A stretch of DNA of 51,417 bases from CADCWK01 sp964244115 (GCA_964244115.1 CAXTHM010000021.1:1-51417); one strand, 5' to 3'. Shown: positions 25,501-36,896, counted from the stretch's first letter. Notes: a model not told the origin generated them from the letters alone. Numbers and translations: made by a program.

Positions 25501-26850
25501 TCACTCCCCCAGCCGGAAAGCGACGATGTCGGCACCCGGCTCGATGAACGATGCAAAGGCTGGCGTCCCGGCGCCGAGCACGACCAGGTCGCCGGCCACC
25601 GCCACGCCGCCGTTGGCCGACGATCCGAGGTCGAACGTCGCGACTGAGCGGCCGTCGCGGACGGTGACGGCGTGGAGCAATCCGTCCAGGGTCGCGAACA
25701 GGGCGATGTCGTTGACGATCGTGGCCGCCGCCGCCGCCGGGCGCTCCAGATCGATCGTCCAGCGAACCGTGCCGTCCGCGGGATCGACGCCGGAGACCAG
25801 CCCGGACGCCGGCGCGTCCCAGGCAGCCCAGCACGTGGCGGGGACGACGATCCCGTCCGGGCTGATCGCGGCCGTGCCTTCCATCCCGCCGAGCGGACCC
25901 GGCGGCGAGATCGTGGACTGCCAGACGAGGTCGCCGGTCTCGCGACCCAGCGCCCAGAGCACGCCGCTCTTCTGCCCCTCGACGACGAGGTCCCGGGACT
26001 GGCCGTCGATCTCGACGGTGACGAGGCCGGGCGAGGCGCTGATGCCGACGTCGGCGGTCGGTGACGTCTGGCCGTCATTGGGCGGGGCAGCGAAGGACCA
26101 GCGGATCTCACCGGTATCGGCGTCCAGCGCGACCATGCTGATGACATGGCCGTAAGGCGCTGGCCGGGCGGTGTAGGCGTTCTGCGTCGCGGCGAAGACC
26201 AGCCGTCGCTCGGTGTCGATCGCGGGGACGGCGAAGACGCCGGCCCCATCGACGCCGTCCGGGGTCATGTGCGTCTGCCAGCGGATGCCCCCTGTCTGCC
26301 GGTCGAGCGCGACGATGCTGCCCCGGAACCCGGCTTCCTTGGCGACCGAGGCGACCCCGACGTAGACCGTCTCCTCCCAGACGACCGGCGACGACCAGAT
26401 CGAGCCGTTCGGCGCCGCCTCGACCGACGTCCGCCAGACGAGGGCGCCGGTCGCCCGGTCGAGGGCGTGGAGCACCGCGTCGGCGTCGCCCACGATGAGG
26501 AGGTTACCGGCGATGGCGGCCGAACCGCTGATCCCGAGTGGGACCTTCATGTCCCGCTCGAACGCCTGGGCTCCGGTCGCGTATCGCCAGCGGGGCTGTC
26601 CCGTCTGGGCATCGAGCGCGTAGAGCGTCCCGTCGTAGGACCCGACGTAGACGGCGCCGTCGGCGATCGCCGGGGTTCCCGTCACCGGGCCACCGGCCGT
26701 GAAGCGCCAGAGTGGCCGGAGCCCACTGACCGTGGCCGCGGTGATCGGGGACGATCCCGCCTGTCGGGTCCCATCCAGCGAGTTGCCGTACTGCGGCCAC
26801 GTCGGACCCGCGCCGTCGCCGCTGATCCCGTTGCCATCGATCGACGCCAT
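25501..26850 (-). CDS. PQQ-type beta-propeller protein without a visible signal peptide
   Basis: A 449-residue protein. ATG 26850 is preferred over a GTG 18 bases upstream because AAGAAGG then has good spacing. Repeated blades are visible: AVYVGSYDGTLYALDAQTGQPRWRY, LLIVGDADAVLHALDRATGALVWRT, SIVALDRQTGGIRWQTH, SMVALDADTGEIRWSF, GVLWALGRETGDLVWQS, GLVSGVDPADGTVRWTID. These ALDxxTGxxxW blades match the PQQ/BamB-type propeller superfamily. No haem-binding CxxCH and no signal sequence are seen, so a cytoplasmic location or non-classical export is implied if the start is right. Activity as a dehydrogenase is not supported by the sequence alone. It is divergent from the DUF4129 gene. Confidence 0.82.
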   Translation of the reverse strand: MASIDGNGISGDGAGPTWPQYGNSLDGTRQAGSSPITAATVSGLRPLWRFTAGGPVTGTPAIADGAVYVGSYDGTLYALDAQTGQPRWRYATGAQAFERDMKVPLGISGSAAIAGNLLIVGDADAVLHALDRATGALVWRTSVEAAPNGSIWSSPVVWEETVYVGVASVAKEAGFRGSIVALDRQTGGIRWQTHMTPDGVDGAGVFAVPAIDTERRLVFAATQNAYTARPAPYGHVISMVALDADTGEIRWSFAAPPNDGQTSPTADVGISASPGLVTVEIDGQSRDLVVEGQKSGVLWALGRETGDLVWQSTISPPGPLGGMEGTAAISPDGIVVPATCWAAWDAPASGLVSGVDPADGTVRWTIDLERPAAAAATIVNDIALFATLDGLLHAVTVRDGRSVATFDLGSSANGGVAVAGDLVVLGAGTPAFASFIEPGADIVAFRLGE

Positions 26851-27033
26851 GTCCCGTACCTTCTTCACTCATCGTCTTCACGACGACTGGCCGATGCGAT
26901 TCCCCGGCACCGGCTGTCAGTCCCGATGGCCCGACGGACATTGTCGGCCAGCGGGACGCGGCGTCAAGACCAGGTCCGTCCATCCCCGTGGCATGATGTC
27001 CGGATCACGGCCGGAATGGCGCGGGGGGAGCAG

Positions 27034-28524
27034 ATGGTCACCAGCCAGATCGAGACCGTCCCGTCCTGGGCCAGCCACCTCCAGCACGTCTGGCGCGGCG
27101 TCCGGGTGGCGACCGGAACCGTGATCGCCGAGTCGGCGGTGCTCTGGGCCGCGATCGAGGCGCTCTCCGACGAGTCGGTCGGCTCGGTCGCGTTCTGGCC
27201 GGTGATCGTGGCGATGCTGCTGATCGGCGTCGGCCCGGTCCTGCTTGCCGGTCTGACCGGGTGGCCGGGCCGCTTCGCCAAGCTGCTGCTCGTGGTCGCC
27301 GCGACGATCACCCTGATCAAGGGGATCGCCTTCCCCGGCGTCGGCTGGCTGGACCGGGCCTGGCTCGACGGGATCGGCAGGTCGCTGATCCTGCGCGAAT
27401 CGCCGGACGTGATGCCGGTCTGGGTGCCAATCCTGATCGTCGTCGTGGCCCGGTGGTGGCGCCAGCGCCGATCGGACAACACGACCGACGATGTCCGGAT
27501 CTCCTTCCGGCTGGGGGCGCTGGCGCTGGTCGCCGCGGCGCTGATCGGGGCGTTCACCGGTCTGGAGAGCCAGGGGCCCATCACGACCGCCGCGACGGTG
27601 TTCTTCGCGGCGATCCTCCTGGCGACGGCTTGGGCCCGGCAGGCATCAGTCCACCCGGGTGAACTGCGCGGCGGGACCGGTGTCCCGGCCGCGACCAGCA
27701 TCGCCGGCGTCGTCGCCGTGCTCCTCGTCGGTACGGCCCTGGTCGCCATCACCAATCCGGCCGCCTTCGACACGCTGCTCTGGGTCCTCTCGCCGGTTTT
27801 CTGGCTGATCCGGAACGCCATCCTCGGGCTCTCGTTCGTCTTCCTGATCGTCCTCACCCCGATCTTCTGGTTCGTCAGCTGGCTGCTCTCGCTGCGGTCG
27901 GTGGACGAGCGGCCCGAGGTGACGCCCCAGGTCTTCGACGACCCGTCCCCGTCGGCGTTCCCCGTCCCGGATGAGGCCGCCAACTCCCTGCCCGACGAGA
28001 TCCGGGTCGTCCTCGCCGCTATCGCGCTGGCGATCCTCGTCGTCATCGTCGCCCGGCAGGCGCTCCGGCGGATCGTCGCGACCAGCGCCCAGACCGATGT
28101 CGAGCAGCATATCGAGTTCGACCTGCGCTCCCTGCTCCGGCGCCGGCGCTCCGTCCCGGCGGCGACCGATCCCGACCCCCTGGCCGGTCTGCGGGACGAC
28201 CCCCGCTTCCGGAACACCGTCGCCATCCGGGAGATCTACGCCGCGTTCCTCCGGGCAGCGGGCGAGGCGGGTCTCCGTCGCCGCCGCCCGGAGACCGCCC
28301 GGCACCACGCCCAGCGGGTCGCTACGGCACTCGGCTCCCCGGTCGAGGACGTTCAGACACTGGTCAATGGCTACGGGCTCACACGCTATGGAGCCGAACC
28401 GGCGACGGACGACCAGCGCCGCATCGTCGCGGATGTGTGGGGTCGGGTCTCCCCTCGTCTGATCGCCTTGTCCCTGGCCTCGACGACCAACGAGCGCCGC
28501 CGTCCGCGCGTCGGCCGCGCCTGA
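27034..28524 (+). CDS. Membrane protein with C-terminal DUF4129 domain
   Basis: A 496-residue membrane protein. ATG 27034 has GGGGGGAG just upstream, better than an in-frame ATG at 27016. Hydrophobic segments include FWPVIVAMLLIGVGPVLLAG, FAKLLLVVAATITLIKG, VWVPILIVVVARW, LGALALVAAALIGAF, ATVFFAAILLATAWA, SIAGVVAVLLVGTALVAI, and the tandem pair SPVFWLIRNAILGLSFVFLI/LTPIFWFVSWLL. A further helix (VVLAAIALAILVVIVA) precedes a soluble tail with the DUF4129 pattern RNTVAIREIYAAFLRAAGEAGLRRRRPETARHHA, LVNGYGLTRYG. DUF4129 proteins commonly accompany MoxR, DUF58 and transglutaminase genes; those partners are at 7.2-9.6 kb here, not adjacent. Confidence 0.82.
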   Translation: MVTSQIETVPSWASHLQHVWRGVRVATGTVIAESAVLWAAIEALSDESVGSVAFWPVIVAMLLIGVGPVLLAGLTGWPGRFAKLLLVVAATITLIKGIAFPGVGWLDRAWLDGIGRSLILRESPDVMPVWVPILIVVVARWWRQRRSDNTTDDVRISFRLGALALVAAALIGAFTGLESQGPITTAATVFFAAILLATAWARQASVHPGELRGGTGVPAATSIAGVVAVLLVGTALVAITNPAAFDTLLWVLSPVFWLIRNAILGLSFVFLIVLTPIFWFVSWLLSLRSVDERPEVTPQVFDDPSPSAFPVPDEAANSLPDEIRVVLAAIALAILVVIVARQALRRIVATSAQTDVEQHIEFDLRSLLRRRRSVPAATDPDPLAGLRDDPRFRNTVAIREIYAAFLRAAGEAGLRRRRPETARHHAQRVATALGSPVEDVQTLVNGYGLTRYGAEPATDDQRRIVADVWGRVSPRLIALSLASTTNERRRPRVGRA

Positions 28525-28534
28525 CGTTACGTCA
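28522..28534. promoter_or_regulatory. Palindrome between DUF4129 and hemW
   Basis: TGACGTTACGTCA is a perfect palindrome with one central base. It overlaps the stop codon of the DUF4129 gene and lies about 98 bases upstream of hemW. It may be an operator or merely the base of a transcript hairpin. Confidence 0.3.
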
Positions 28535-28631
28535 ACTCACGCCGGTTGTGCGGTATGATCTCCACTGATCCAGAGCCACCCGCCGTCGAACAGCAGCCCA
28601 CTCGACCATTCGCCAGGAAAGACCTCGCAGC

Positions 28632-29882
28632 GTGACGACCCTCTCGATCAACCGCACCACTCCGCCGGCAGCCCGCCCGTCGATCGACGCCGTCGTCTCG
28701 CCGGCGCAATCCGGTGACCCGATCGGGATCTACCTGCATATCCCGTTCTGCGGCCACATCTGCTCCTACTGCGACTTCAACACCTACGCCGGGCAGGAAT
28801 CGCTCATCCCACGGTACGTCGACGCGATGGGACGCGAGATCGCCCGGCAGGCCGCGCTGCTCGGCGGCCCGGCGGCCGCGACGATCTACATCGGCGGCGG
28901 CACGCCGTCGCTGCTGGAGCCGGGGCAGATCGGCCGGCTGATCGCGGCCTGCCGCGACGCCTTCGACATCCTGCCAGGCGCCGAGATCAGCATGGAGGCC
29001 AACCCGAACAGCTTCGACGAGGCCCGGGCGGCGGGCTATCTCGCGGCTGGCGTCAACCGGCTGAGCATGGGTGTCCAGACCCAGCACCGCCGCGGGCTCC
29101 GCGTCCTCGGCCGGCAACACGAGGCCATCGACGCCGCTGGCGCCTTCGCGGCGGCCCGCCGGGCCGGCTTCGCGAACATCAATCTCGATCTGATCTTCGG
29201 CTGGCCGGGCCAGACGCTCGAGATCTGGCGGGACGACCTGGAGACGCTGCTGGGATGGCCGGGCGCGGTCGGTGCCCCGAGCGGTCCCGATCACTTCTCG
29301 CTCTACAGCCTGATCGTCGAGCCCGGCACCCCGATGGCCGAGGCCGTCACGCGGGGCGTCTTCACCGTGCCGGACGACGATGCCAGCGCCGATCTCTACG
29401 AGGCCGCGATCGACCGTCTCGCCGCGGCCGGCTTCACCCACTACGAGGTCGCCAACTGGTCACGGGATGCCGATCACGCGTCTCGACATAACGTCATCTA
29501 CTGGCAGAACGGCGACTTCGCCGGGATCGGGGCGGGCGCCTTCGGGACCCTGCGCGGGCAGCGGATCATGCAGCACCTCCGGCCGCTCGCCTTCATCGAG
29601 GCGGTCGAGCGGGGACTGTCACCGGTCAGCAACACCGAGGTGATCGACCCGGCGACCGCGATGAGCGAGACCATGCTGCTCGGGCTCCGGCTGCTCCGCA
29701 CGGGCGTCGATGCCGACGCCTTCTCCCGGCGGCATGTTGGTTCCCTGATGGGGGCCTACGGCGACGTGATCGACCTGGCGATCGAGCGCGGCCTGATCGA
29801 GCGGACCGCCAGCGGCGTTCGACTGACCCACCAGGGGTTGATGCTGTCCAACGATGTCACCTCCGAGTTCGTCCGAACGTAG
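28632..29882 (+). CDS. hemW: Radical SAM haem chaperone HemW
   Basis: A 416-residue protein starting at GTG 28632. The radical SAM cluster motif is HIPFCGHICSYCDFNTY: Cys40, Cys44 and Cys47, followed by DF rather than the C-terminal extra Cys of true HemN, which is the HemW pattern. Other marks: IYIGGGTPSLL, ISMEANPNSFDEARAAGYLAAGVNRLSMGVQ, NINLDLIFGWPGQT, FSLYSLIVEPGTPM, RHNVIYWQNGDFAGIGAGAFG. HemW binds haem and is proposed to insert it into respiratory proteins; it is not a coproporphyrinogen oxidase. It is followed by folC on the same strand after a 150-base gap. Confidence 0.92.
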   Translation: MTTLSINRTTPPAARPSIDAVVSPAQSGDPIGIYLHIPFCGHICSYCDFNTYAGQESLIPRYVDAMGREIARQAALLGGPAAATIYIGGGTPSLLEPGQIGRLIAACRDAFDILPGAEISMEANPNSFDEARAAGYLAAGVNRLSMGVQTQHRRGLRVLGRQHEAIDAAGAFAAARRAGFANINLDLIFGWPGQTLEIWRDDLETLLGWPGAVGAPSGPDHFSLYSLIVEPGTPMAEAVTRGVFTVPDDDASADLYEAAIDRLAAAGFTHYEVANWSRDADHASRHNVIYWQNGDFAGIGAGAFGTLRGQRIMQHLRPLAFIEAVERGLSPVSNTEVIDPATAMSETMLLGLRLLRTGVDADAFSRRHVGSLMGAYGDVIDLAIERGLIERTASGVRLTHQGLMLSNDVTSEFVRT

Positions 29883-30035
29883 GAGTCGGCCAACCGATTG
29901 GGGCTGTGCTGCTGGGGCAGCTGCCTCGCGGAGTCCGGAGTGGGACGGTAAGCTACCGGCTGAACCGCAGACTCCGGTGAGCCAGCCGCTCATCCGGAAA
30001 GACTCCGCCCCGGTGGCGGTGCGACGAAGGTGACC

Positions 30036-31490
30036 GTGCCCCCCGAGACCCAGCCGACGCTCGACCGATTCCACGCGGCCGTCGCCGGTGTGGACGCCCT
30101 GATCGAGCGGGACAACACGCCCCACGACAAGTCGCCGGAGGAGATCCGGGCGCGGGCGACCATGCGCCTGGCGCGGATGCGGGACTTCCTGCGCTTCCTC
30201 GGCGACCCGCACCTCCGCTACCCGGTCATTCACGTCACCGGGACCTCGGGCAAGGGATCGACCAGCACCGCGATCGCCCGCATCCTCGAAGCGGCCGGGC
30301 TCCGCGTCGGCCTCCACACGTCGCCCTACCTCCAGACGCCGACCGAGAAACTGCAACTCGATGGACACCTGATCGACCCTGACGCCTTCTACTCGCTGGT
30401 CGACCGGGTCCTCGTCGAGCACGACCGCTGGGTCCACGAGGGGAACGAGCCGCTCACCTACGGCGAGATCTGGGTCGCGATGGTCATGATGGCCTTCGCC
30501 GACGCACCGGTCGACGTCGGTGTGATCGAGGTCGGCGCCGGTGGGCGGTTCGATCTGACGAACGTCGTCCAGCCGACCGTGAGCGTGATCACGTCGGTGG
30601 GGATCGACCACGTCGTCACCCTTGGCGACACGATCGAGGAGATCGCCTGGCACAAGGCCGGGATCATCAAGGCTGGCGCTCCGGTCGTGACCGCCGTGAC
30701 GGACCCGCGGGCTCTGGATGCCGTCTTCGCCGGAGCGGCGCTGGTCGACGTGCCGGTCATTCGGGTGGTCGAAGGCGAGACGTGGGAGCGCGTCGCGACC
30801 GACGGGTCCTTGCCCGCAACGCGTTGGCGCGACCTGACGGGCGGCGGTCTCGACACGCCACTGCCAGCGCCACCCGGCGGGTATCAGGCGGGCAATGCCG
30901 CGGTCGCGGTCGCCGCGGTGCGAGCCTTCGCGGCCGGGGCGGGACTGACCATCTCCGAGAACGCGATCCGGGCCGGGCTATCCGCGACCCGAATCCCGGG
31001 CCGGTACGAAGTGATCGAACGGGCCGGGGAACCGACCGTCATCCTCGACGGCGCCCACAACCCGCAAAAGGTCGCCGCGCTGATGGCCGATATCGGGCCG
31101 AGCGCCAGGGCCACCGGTCGGCGACTCATCGTCCTCCTCGGCGCCCTGGAAGCCAAGCAGATCGACGAGATGGCCGGACTGATCGTCCCGTGGGCCGACA
31201 CCATCGTGGCGACCTCCCCGCGGGTGCTGGCCAAGGCCGGTGCGGAGACGGCGGCCCTGGCCGAGGCAATCGCCAAGTCGGGATTCGGAGGGAGCGTCGT
31301 GCCGGTCCCGGTTCCCCTGGACGCGATCGGGCGAGTGATCGACATCGCCGGACAGGGACGGGAGGCGGTCATCCTCGTCACGGGGTCGCTCTACCTGATC
31401 GGCAACATCCGGGGCCGCTGGTATCCCGATGATGAGATCACGCGCTCCGCAACGTCCTGGCCCGGTGATGACACCATGTCATTGACATAA
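30036..31490 (+). CDS. folC: Bifunctional folylpolyglutamate synthase/dihydrofolate synthase
   Basis: A 484-residue Mur-ligase-type protein. Two GTG starts are six bases apart (30030 and 30036); the second is preferred because GAAGG then sits five bases upstream. Landmarks: VIHVTGTSGKGSTSTAIARIL (ATP-binding loop), GLHTSPYLQTPTEKLQLDG, VGVIEVGAGGRFDLTNVV, SVITSVGIDHVVTLGDTIEEIAWHKAGIIK, and VILDGAHNPQKVAALMADI in the C-terminal domain. It adds glutamate to folates and, in bifunctional forms, to dihydropteroate. It is downstream of hemW, with no other folate genes nearby. The 40 residues after the normal end (ITRSATSWPG...) are unusual but short. Confidence 0.93.
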   Translation: MPPETQPTLDRFHAAVAGVDALIERDNTPHDKSPEEIRARATMRLARMRDFLRFLGDPHLRYPVIHVTGTSGKGSTSTAIARILEAAGLRVGLHTSPYLQTPTEKLQLDGHLIDPDAFYSLVDRVLVEHDRWVHEGNEPLTYGEIWVAMVMMAFADAPVDVGVIEVGAGGRFDLTNVVQPTVSVITSVGIDHVVTLGDTIEEIAWHKAGIIKAGAPVVTAVTDPRALDAVFAGAALVDVPVIRVVEGETWERVATDGSLPATRWRDLTGGGLDTPLPAPPGGYQAGNAAVAVAAVRAFAAGAGLTISENAIRAGLSATRIPGRYEVIERAGEPTVILDGAHNPQKVAALMADIGPSARATGRRLIVLLGALEAKQIDEMAGLIVPWADTIVATSPRVLAKAGAETAALAEAIAKSGFGGSVVPVPVPLDAIGRVIDIAGQGREAVILVTGSLYLIGNIRGRWYPDDEITRSATSWPGDDTMSLT

Positions 31491-31536
31491 CATGCGGGGA
31501 GGCTGTCGACCACCAGGCCACCCGGGGACTGACTGA

Positions 31537-31721
31537 TACGGAATCCGGGTAAACGGTTGGTGGACCCGTGCCTCGTCGGTGGCGGAGCAGACCTCTCCCC
31601 CAGCCCCTCTCCGGCTCACCCGCTCGCTCACCCGCTGACGCGGCTTCGGCTCGCAGGTGCCCAGAGAGGGGAGCAGCACGCACCTGCGGTTACGCACCAA
31701 ACCTCAACCCGGATTCCGTAT
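31537..31721. mobile_element. R1 MITE-like element with perfect 15-bp inverted ends
   Basis: ATACGGAATCCGGGT at 31537-31551 is repeated as its exact reverse complement at 31707-31721, bounding a 185-bp non-coding unit. TA dinucleotides at 31538-31539 and 31719-31720 could be a TA target duplication as made by IS630/mariner-type transposases. The centre carries the R1 core: CCCCTCTCCGGCTCACC and GGTGCCCAGAGAGGGG. It sits between the convergent ends of folC and an unknown gene, 19 bases from the latter's stop codon. Confidence 0.82.
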
Positions 31722-31740
31722 AACGTCTTCCAAAGGCGCG

Positions 31741-32397
31741 CTACGCCTCGCCAGAACCCAGCCGGAAGCGGAGAGCGGAGACCAGCGCGTAGGCGTAGTC
31801 GCGAGCCGGGTCGGGGTGGGCGGACTCCCGTGACGGCGTCGACCGCGGGAAGCGGCGGAGTTCGGCCGGGTGGTCGGCGCTCTCGAGCACGACGTGATGC
31901 TCGGGCAGGTTGACCAGCCACTCGTTGCCCAGCCCGACCGCCGCGATGTAGGCGTCGGCGACCCCGGCGACGTCCATCTCGGAGAGTCGCTCGCGGGCGG
32001 CCATCTCGGCCGAGAGCCACTCTCCGCGCAGAGCGTGGCAGACCACGATGCCCACCCACGACGGCAGATGCCAGGCCGCCCGCCCGTCCGCCAGTTCCCA
32101 GGATCGGGCGACGGTCGAGAGTTCGCGGAACCGGTGCTCGGCCTCGTCGGTGCGCCCGGCGACCAGCAGCCGGACGGCGAAGTCCACGGCCTGCTGGAGG
32201 TTACGGTCACTGGGTTGCCGAACGGAACGGCGCCGGAACGGGAGGACGACGGCCGCCCCGGCCGGGGCGGCCGAGCCAGCGGTATCGGACCGGCGCCCGG
32301 AGGACATCGTCGTCACGGGCATGGCGCCGGCATCAGTCGCTTCCGGGAGCGGCAGCGCCGTGGGCCGGGTCGGGTTGAACAGAGCGGTAATGATCAT
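31741..32397 (-). CDS. Conserved-looking protein of unknown function
   Basis: A 218-residue protein from ATG 32397, chosen because GGGAGGACC lies upstream and the extra residues of the longer frame look like translated intergenic DNA. After about 65 variable residues it reads NLQQAVDFAVRLLVAGRTDEAEHRFRELSTVARSWEL, then WLSAEMAARERLSEMDVAGVADAYIAAVGLGNEWLVNL, with helical character suggesting a helical-repeat fold. No catalytic motif, signal peptide or membrane helix is clear. Codon third positions are GC-rich as in neighbours. The family is not recognised. Confidence 0.6.
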   Translation of the reverse strand: MIITALFNPTRPTALPLPEATDAGAMPVTTMSSGRRSDTAGSAAPAGAAVVLPFRRRSVRQPSDRNLQQAVDFAVRLLVAGRTDEAEHRFRELSTVARSWELADGRAAWHLPSWVGIVVCHALRGEWLSAEMAARERLSEMDVAGVADAYIAAVGLGNEWLVNLPEHHVVLESADHPAELRRFPRSTPSRESAHPDPARDYAYALVSALRFRLGSGEA

Positions 32398-32673
32398 CGG
32401 TATCTGGTCCTCCCGCCTCAGCGCAGGTGGTGTACGGTCACTGGACCAAGCGTACTCACGCTGCCGCGGGATGTCTATGGGCCGATCTCCGCAGATCGCC
32501 CAAGGGTTGGGATGGGTCGCACAAGGCGTCGACGTCGAGGCGGGCCGAGTCGGACGGTTCAGGACGCCATGCCGGTATCGCCGAAGCATCTTCTATGCCC
32601 TCCACACAAACGGCCACCGGTGTACGTTCACCGACGCGGCACGACCGCCCCACCCGCAACGCTGAAGAGATAA

Positions 32674-32685
32674 GAACATATGTTC
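32674..32685. promoter_or_regulatory. LexA/SOS-box-like palindrome GAACATATGTTC
   Basis: GAACATATGTTC is a perfect 12-bp palindrome fitting the Gram-positive LexA core (GAAC-N4-GTTC); the flanks A...G partly extend it. It lies in an AT-rich patch 277 bases upstream of the unknown gene's ATG at 32397. No SOS gene is adjacent, so either it controls that unknown gene through a long leader or it is fortuitous. Confidence 0.5.
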
Positions 32686-32800
32686 GCATTCTTTGACGCG
32701 TAGGTCAAGCCCTGGGCGGGATGGAGCTCGGGGGACGATAGCTGGCGAGCGTGACGGAGTCCGCGCTACTGCCTCATCCGATGGGATAGCGAGATACGCA

Positions 32801-32850
32801 GAGCGGCTCCGCGTCGATCGGCGACATCGCCGGACAACGCGGAGCCGCTC
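32801..32850 (-). terminator. Terminator of metK
   Basis: A perfect 14-bp stem (32801-32814 with 32837-32850) whose loop holds a second small stem CGGCGA/TCGCCG. It lies 18 bases beyond the metK stop codon on the minus strand. Confidence 0.7.
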
Positions 32851-32868
32851 CGTAACAGGGAACCGGGA

Positions 32869-34092
<1,224 letters not shown>

Positions 34093-34147
34093 GGGTGTGC
34101 TCCGTCATGCATCGGGAAACGGACAGGGGAGTCGATCGGGTCGGAGG

Positions 34148-34193
34148 GGCGGATCGAGTGCCTCGCCGGATCTGGCGGGGCACTCGATCCGCC
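34148..34193 (-). terminator. Hairpin between ahcY and metK
   Basis: GGCGGATCGAGTGCC (34148-34162) is exactly repeated in inverse at 34179-34193, a 15-bp stem with a second stem CGCC/GGCG in the loop. It may terminate part of the ahcY transcripts or protect the metK mRNA 5' end. No T-tract follows clearly. Confidence 0.6.
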
Positions 34194-34235
34194 GAACGGC
34201 CGCAGCGTCGTGGCTCCGACCGTTCGCCGTTCTCC

Positions 34236-35516
<1,281 letters not shown>

Positions 35517-35599
35517 TCGGTAGAACTCCTCAGGAAGACCCCGTCCACTGACGGCTGGTGCTTCTCGTGTGCGATGACGACGACGCGGACGCAGGCCGA

Positions 35600-36634
35600 T
35601 CAGACTCTGGCACCCACTGGCACCGAGAGCTGCTCGACCGTGACCGCGTCAGCATACTCCGGGAAGGTGCTGTCGAACCGGGCGACGAATTCGGCCGGCG
35701 TGTACTCGTGCTCCTGCGGCCCCTGCTTCTCGACGGCGTAGACGGCCGAGAGCGAGCCCATCCGCCCGGCGACCGGCCACGGCAGGCCGAGCAGATAGCC
35801 CTTGAGCAGCCCGGCGCGGTAGGCGTCGCCGCCGCCCGTCACCTCGATCAGCGGGTCGGCCGGCGCGACCGGGATCTCGTGGGTCTCGCCGGCGGCATGG
35901 ATGCGGGACCCCGCGGCGCCGAGCGTCACGACGACGACCGGCACCCGGCCGACGAGGTCGTCGGTCGACAGGCCGGTCTTGTTGGTGATGATGCCGTGCT
36001 CGTAGTCGCTGCCAACGACCATCCAGGCCAGGTCGATCCCGCGGACGATGTCGTCCGCGGGCATCGCGATCACCTGCTGGGCCGGATCGAAGACGAGGCG
36101 GGCGCCGCTCTCGACGATCTCGGCGGCGTGCTGGTTCATCACGTTGATCGCGGTCGCGCTGACGATGCCGATCGACGCGCTCCGGGCGACCTCCCGCAGA
36201 CTGATCCGGTCGGCGCGGTCGGAGGCACCGGGGTAGAAGCCGGCGATCTGGTTGCCGGTCCGGTCCGACATCATGAAGGAGGAGCCGGTCAGCAGGTCCG
36301 GGACGTCCAGGACCAGGCCGGTATCGACGCCGACCGCCTCGACCGCCGCCCGGTACTCGGCGAAGTCCGCCCCGCCGGCCCCGACGAGCAACGGCCGCTC
36401 GCCGAGCAGCGCCAGGCTCCAGGCGATGTTGCCACCGATCCCGCCGCGCTTGCGGACGAGCGAGTCGAACAGGAAGCTGATCGACAGGACGTGCGCCTTG
36501 TCGGTCAGGATGTAGTCCTGGAACGAGCCGGGGAACGTCATGATCAGGTCGTAGGCGATCGACGCACTGACGATGACGTCGGGCCGCCCAGCTACGACGC
36601 CCTCTTTACGGGAATCTACGACGTCCTGCACCAA
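35600..36634 (-). CDS. PfkB-family kinase, probably adenosine kinase
   Basis: A 344-residue ribokinase-family protein starting at GTG 36634. It begins VIVSASIAYDLIMTFPG and carries the glycine-rich substrate pocket RKRGGIGGNIAWSLALLGE, then SDRTGNQIAGFYPGA. The catalytic signature reads EVTGGGDAYRAGLLKGYLLG, where most PfkB kinases have GAGD. The Ala-to-Gly change leaves the catalytic Asp in place. The location directly upstream of ahcY, which releases adenosine, favours an adenosine kinase over sugar kinase. Some other PfkB substrate remains possible. Upstream, AGAGGAACAGG may be the ribosome-binding site. Confidence 0.82.
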   Translation of the reverse strand: MVQDVVDSRKEGVVAGRPDVIVSASIAYDLIMTFPGSFQDYILTDKAHVLSISFLFDSLVRKRGGIGGNIAWSLALLGERPLLVGAGGADFAEYRAAVEAVGVDTGLVLDVPDLLTGSSFMMSDRTGNQIAGFYPGASDRADRISLREVARSASIGIVSATAINVMNQHAAEIVESGARLVFDPAQQVIAMPADDIVRGIDLAWMVVGSDYEHGIITNKTGLSTDDLVGRVPVVVVTLGAAGSRIHAAGETHEIPVAPADPLIEVTGGGDAYRAGLLKGYLLGLPWPVAGRMGSLSAVYAVEKQGPQEHEYTPAEFVARFDSTFPEYADAVTVEQLSVPVGARV

Positions 36635-36896
36635 ACCCTGTTCCTCTCTTGCGTGACCCGGCGACCGTCGAGCGCCTCGACATCGGCAGGTTCGACGCGC
36701 GTGCCCCGAACGGTGGCCGCGGGTGGAACCGCACCTCGCACCGATCGACTGACACGGGAGGGTAGCACGCAGTGCCTCGCCTGCACTCCCGGGCTCACCG
36801 ATGGTGCCAGGGCACCGGTGCCCGCGGAATCAGGGCCGTTCGACGAGCGGCGCAACACGACATCGTCGTCCGTGGTCGACATCCGGCTCGACCCCA

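Larger units (their letters stand above)
32398..32868. other. Intergenic region upstream of the unknown gene and downstream of metK
   Basis: No protein gene is supported here. The segment holds a LexA-box-like palindrome at 32674-32685 and the metK terminator at 32801-32850, listed separately. Confidence 0.5.

Noticed and set aside
26146..27033. Long upstream extension of the DUF4129 frame
   Set aside because: The first ~296 residues of the extended frame are Arg/Asp-rich antisense of the PQQ-type gene; GGGGGGAG before ATG 27034 marks the real start.
35517..35600. SAH or SAM riboswitch before ahcY
   Set aside because: The 83-base leader has no SAH-aptamer or SAM-box conserved core that could be recognised.
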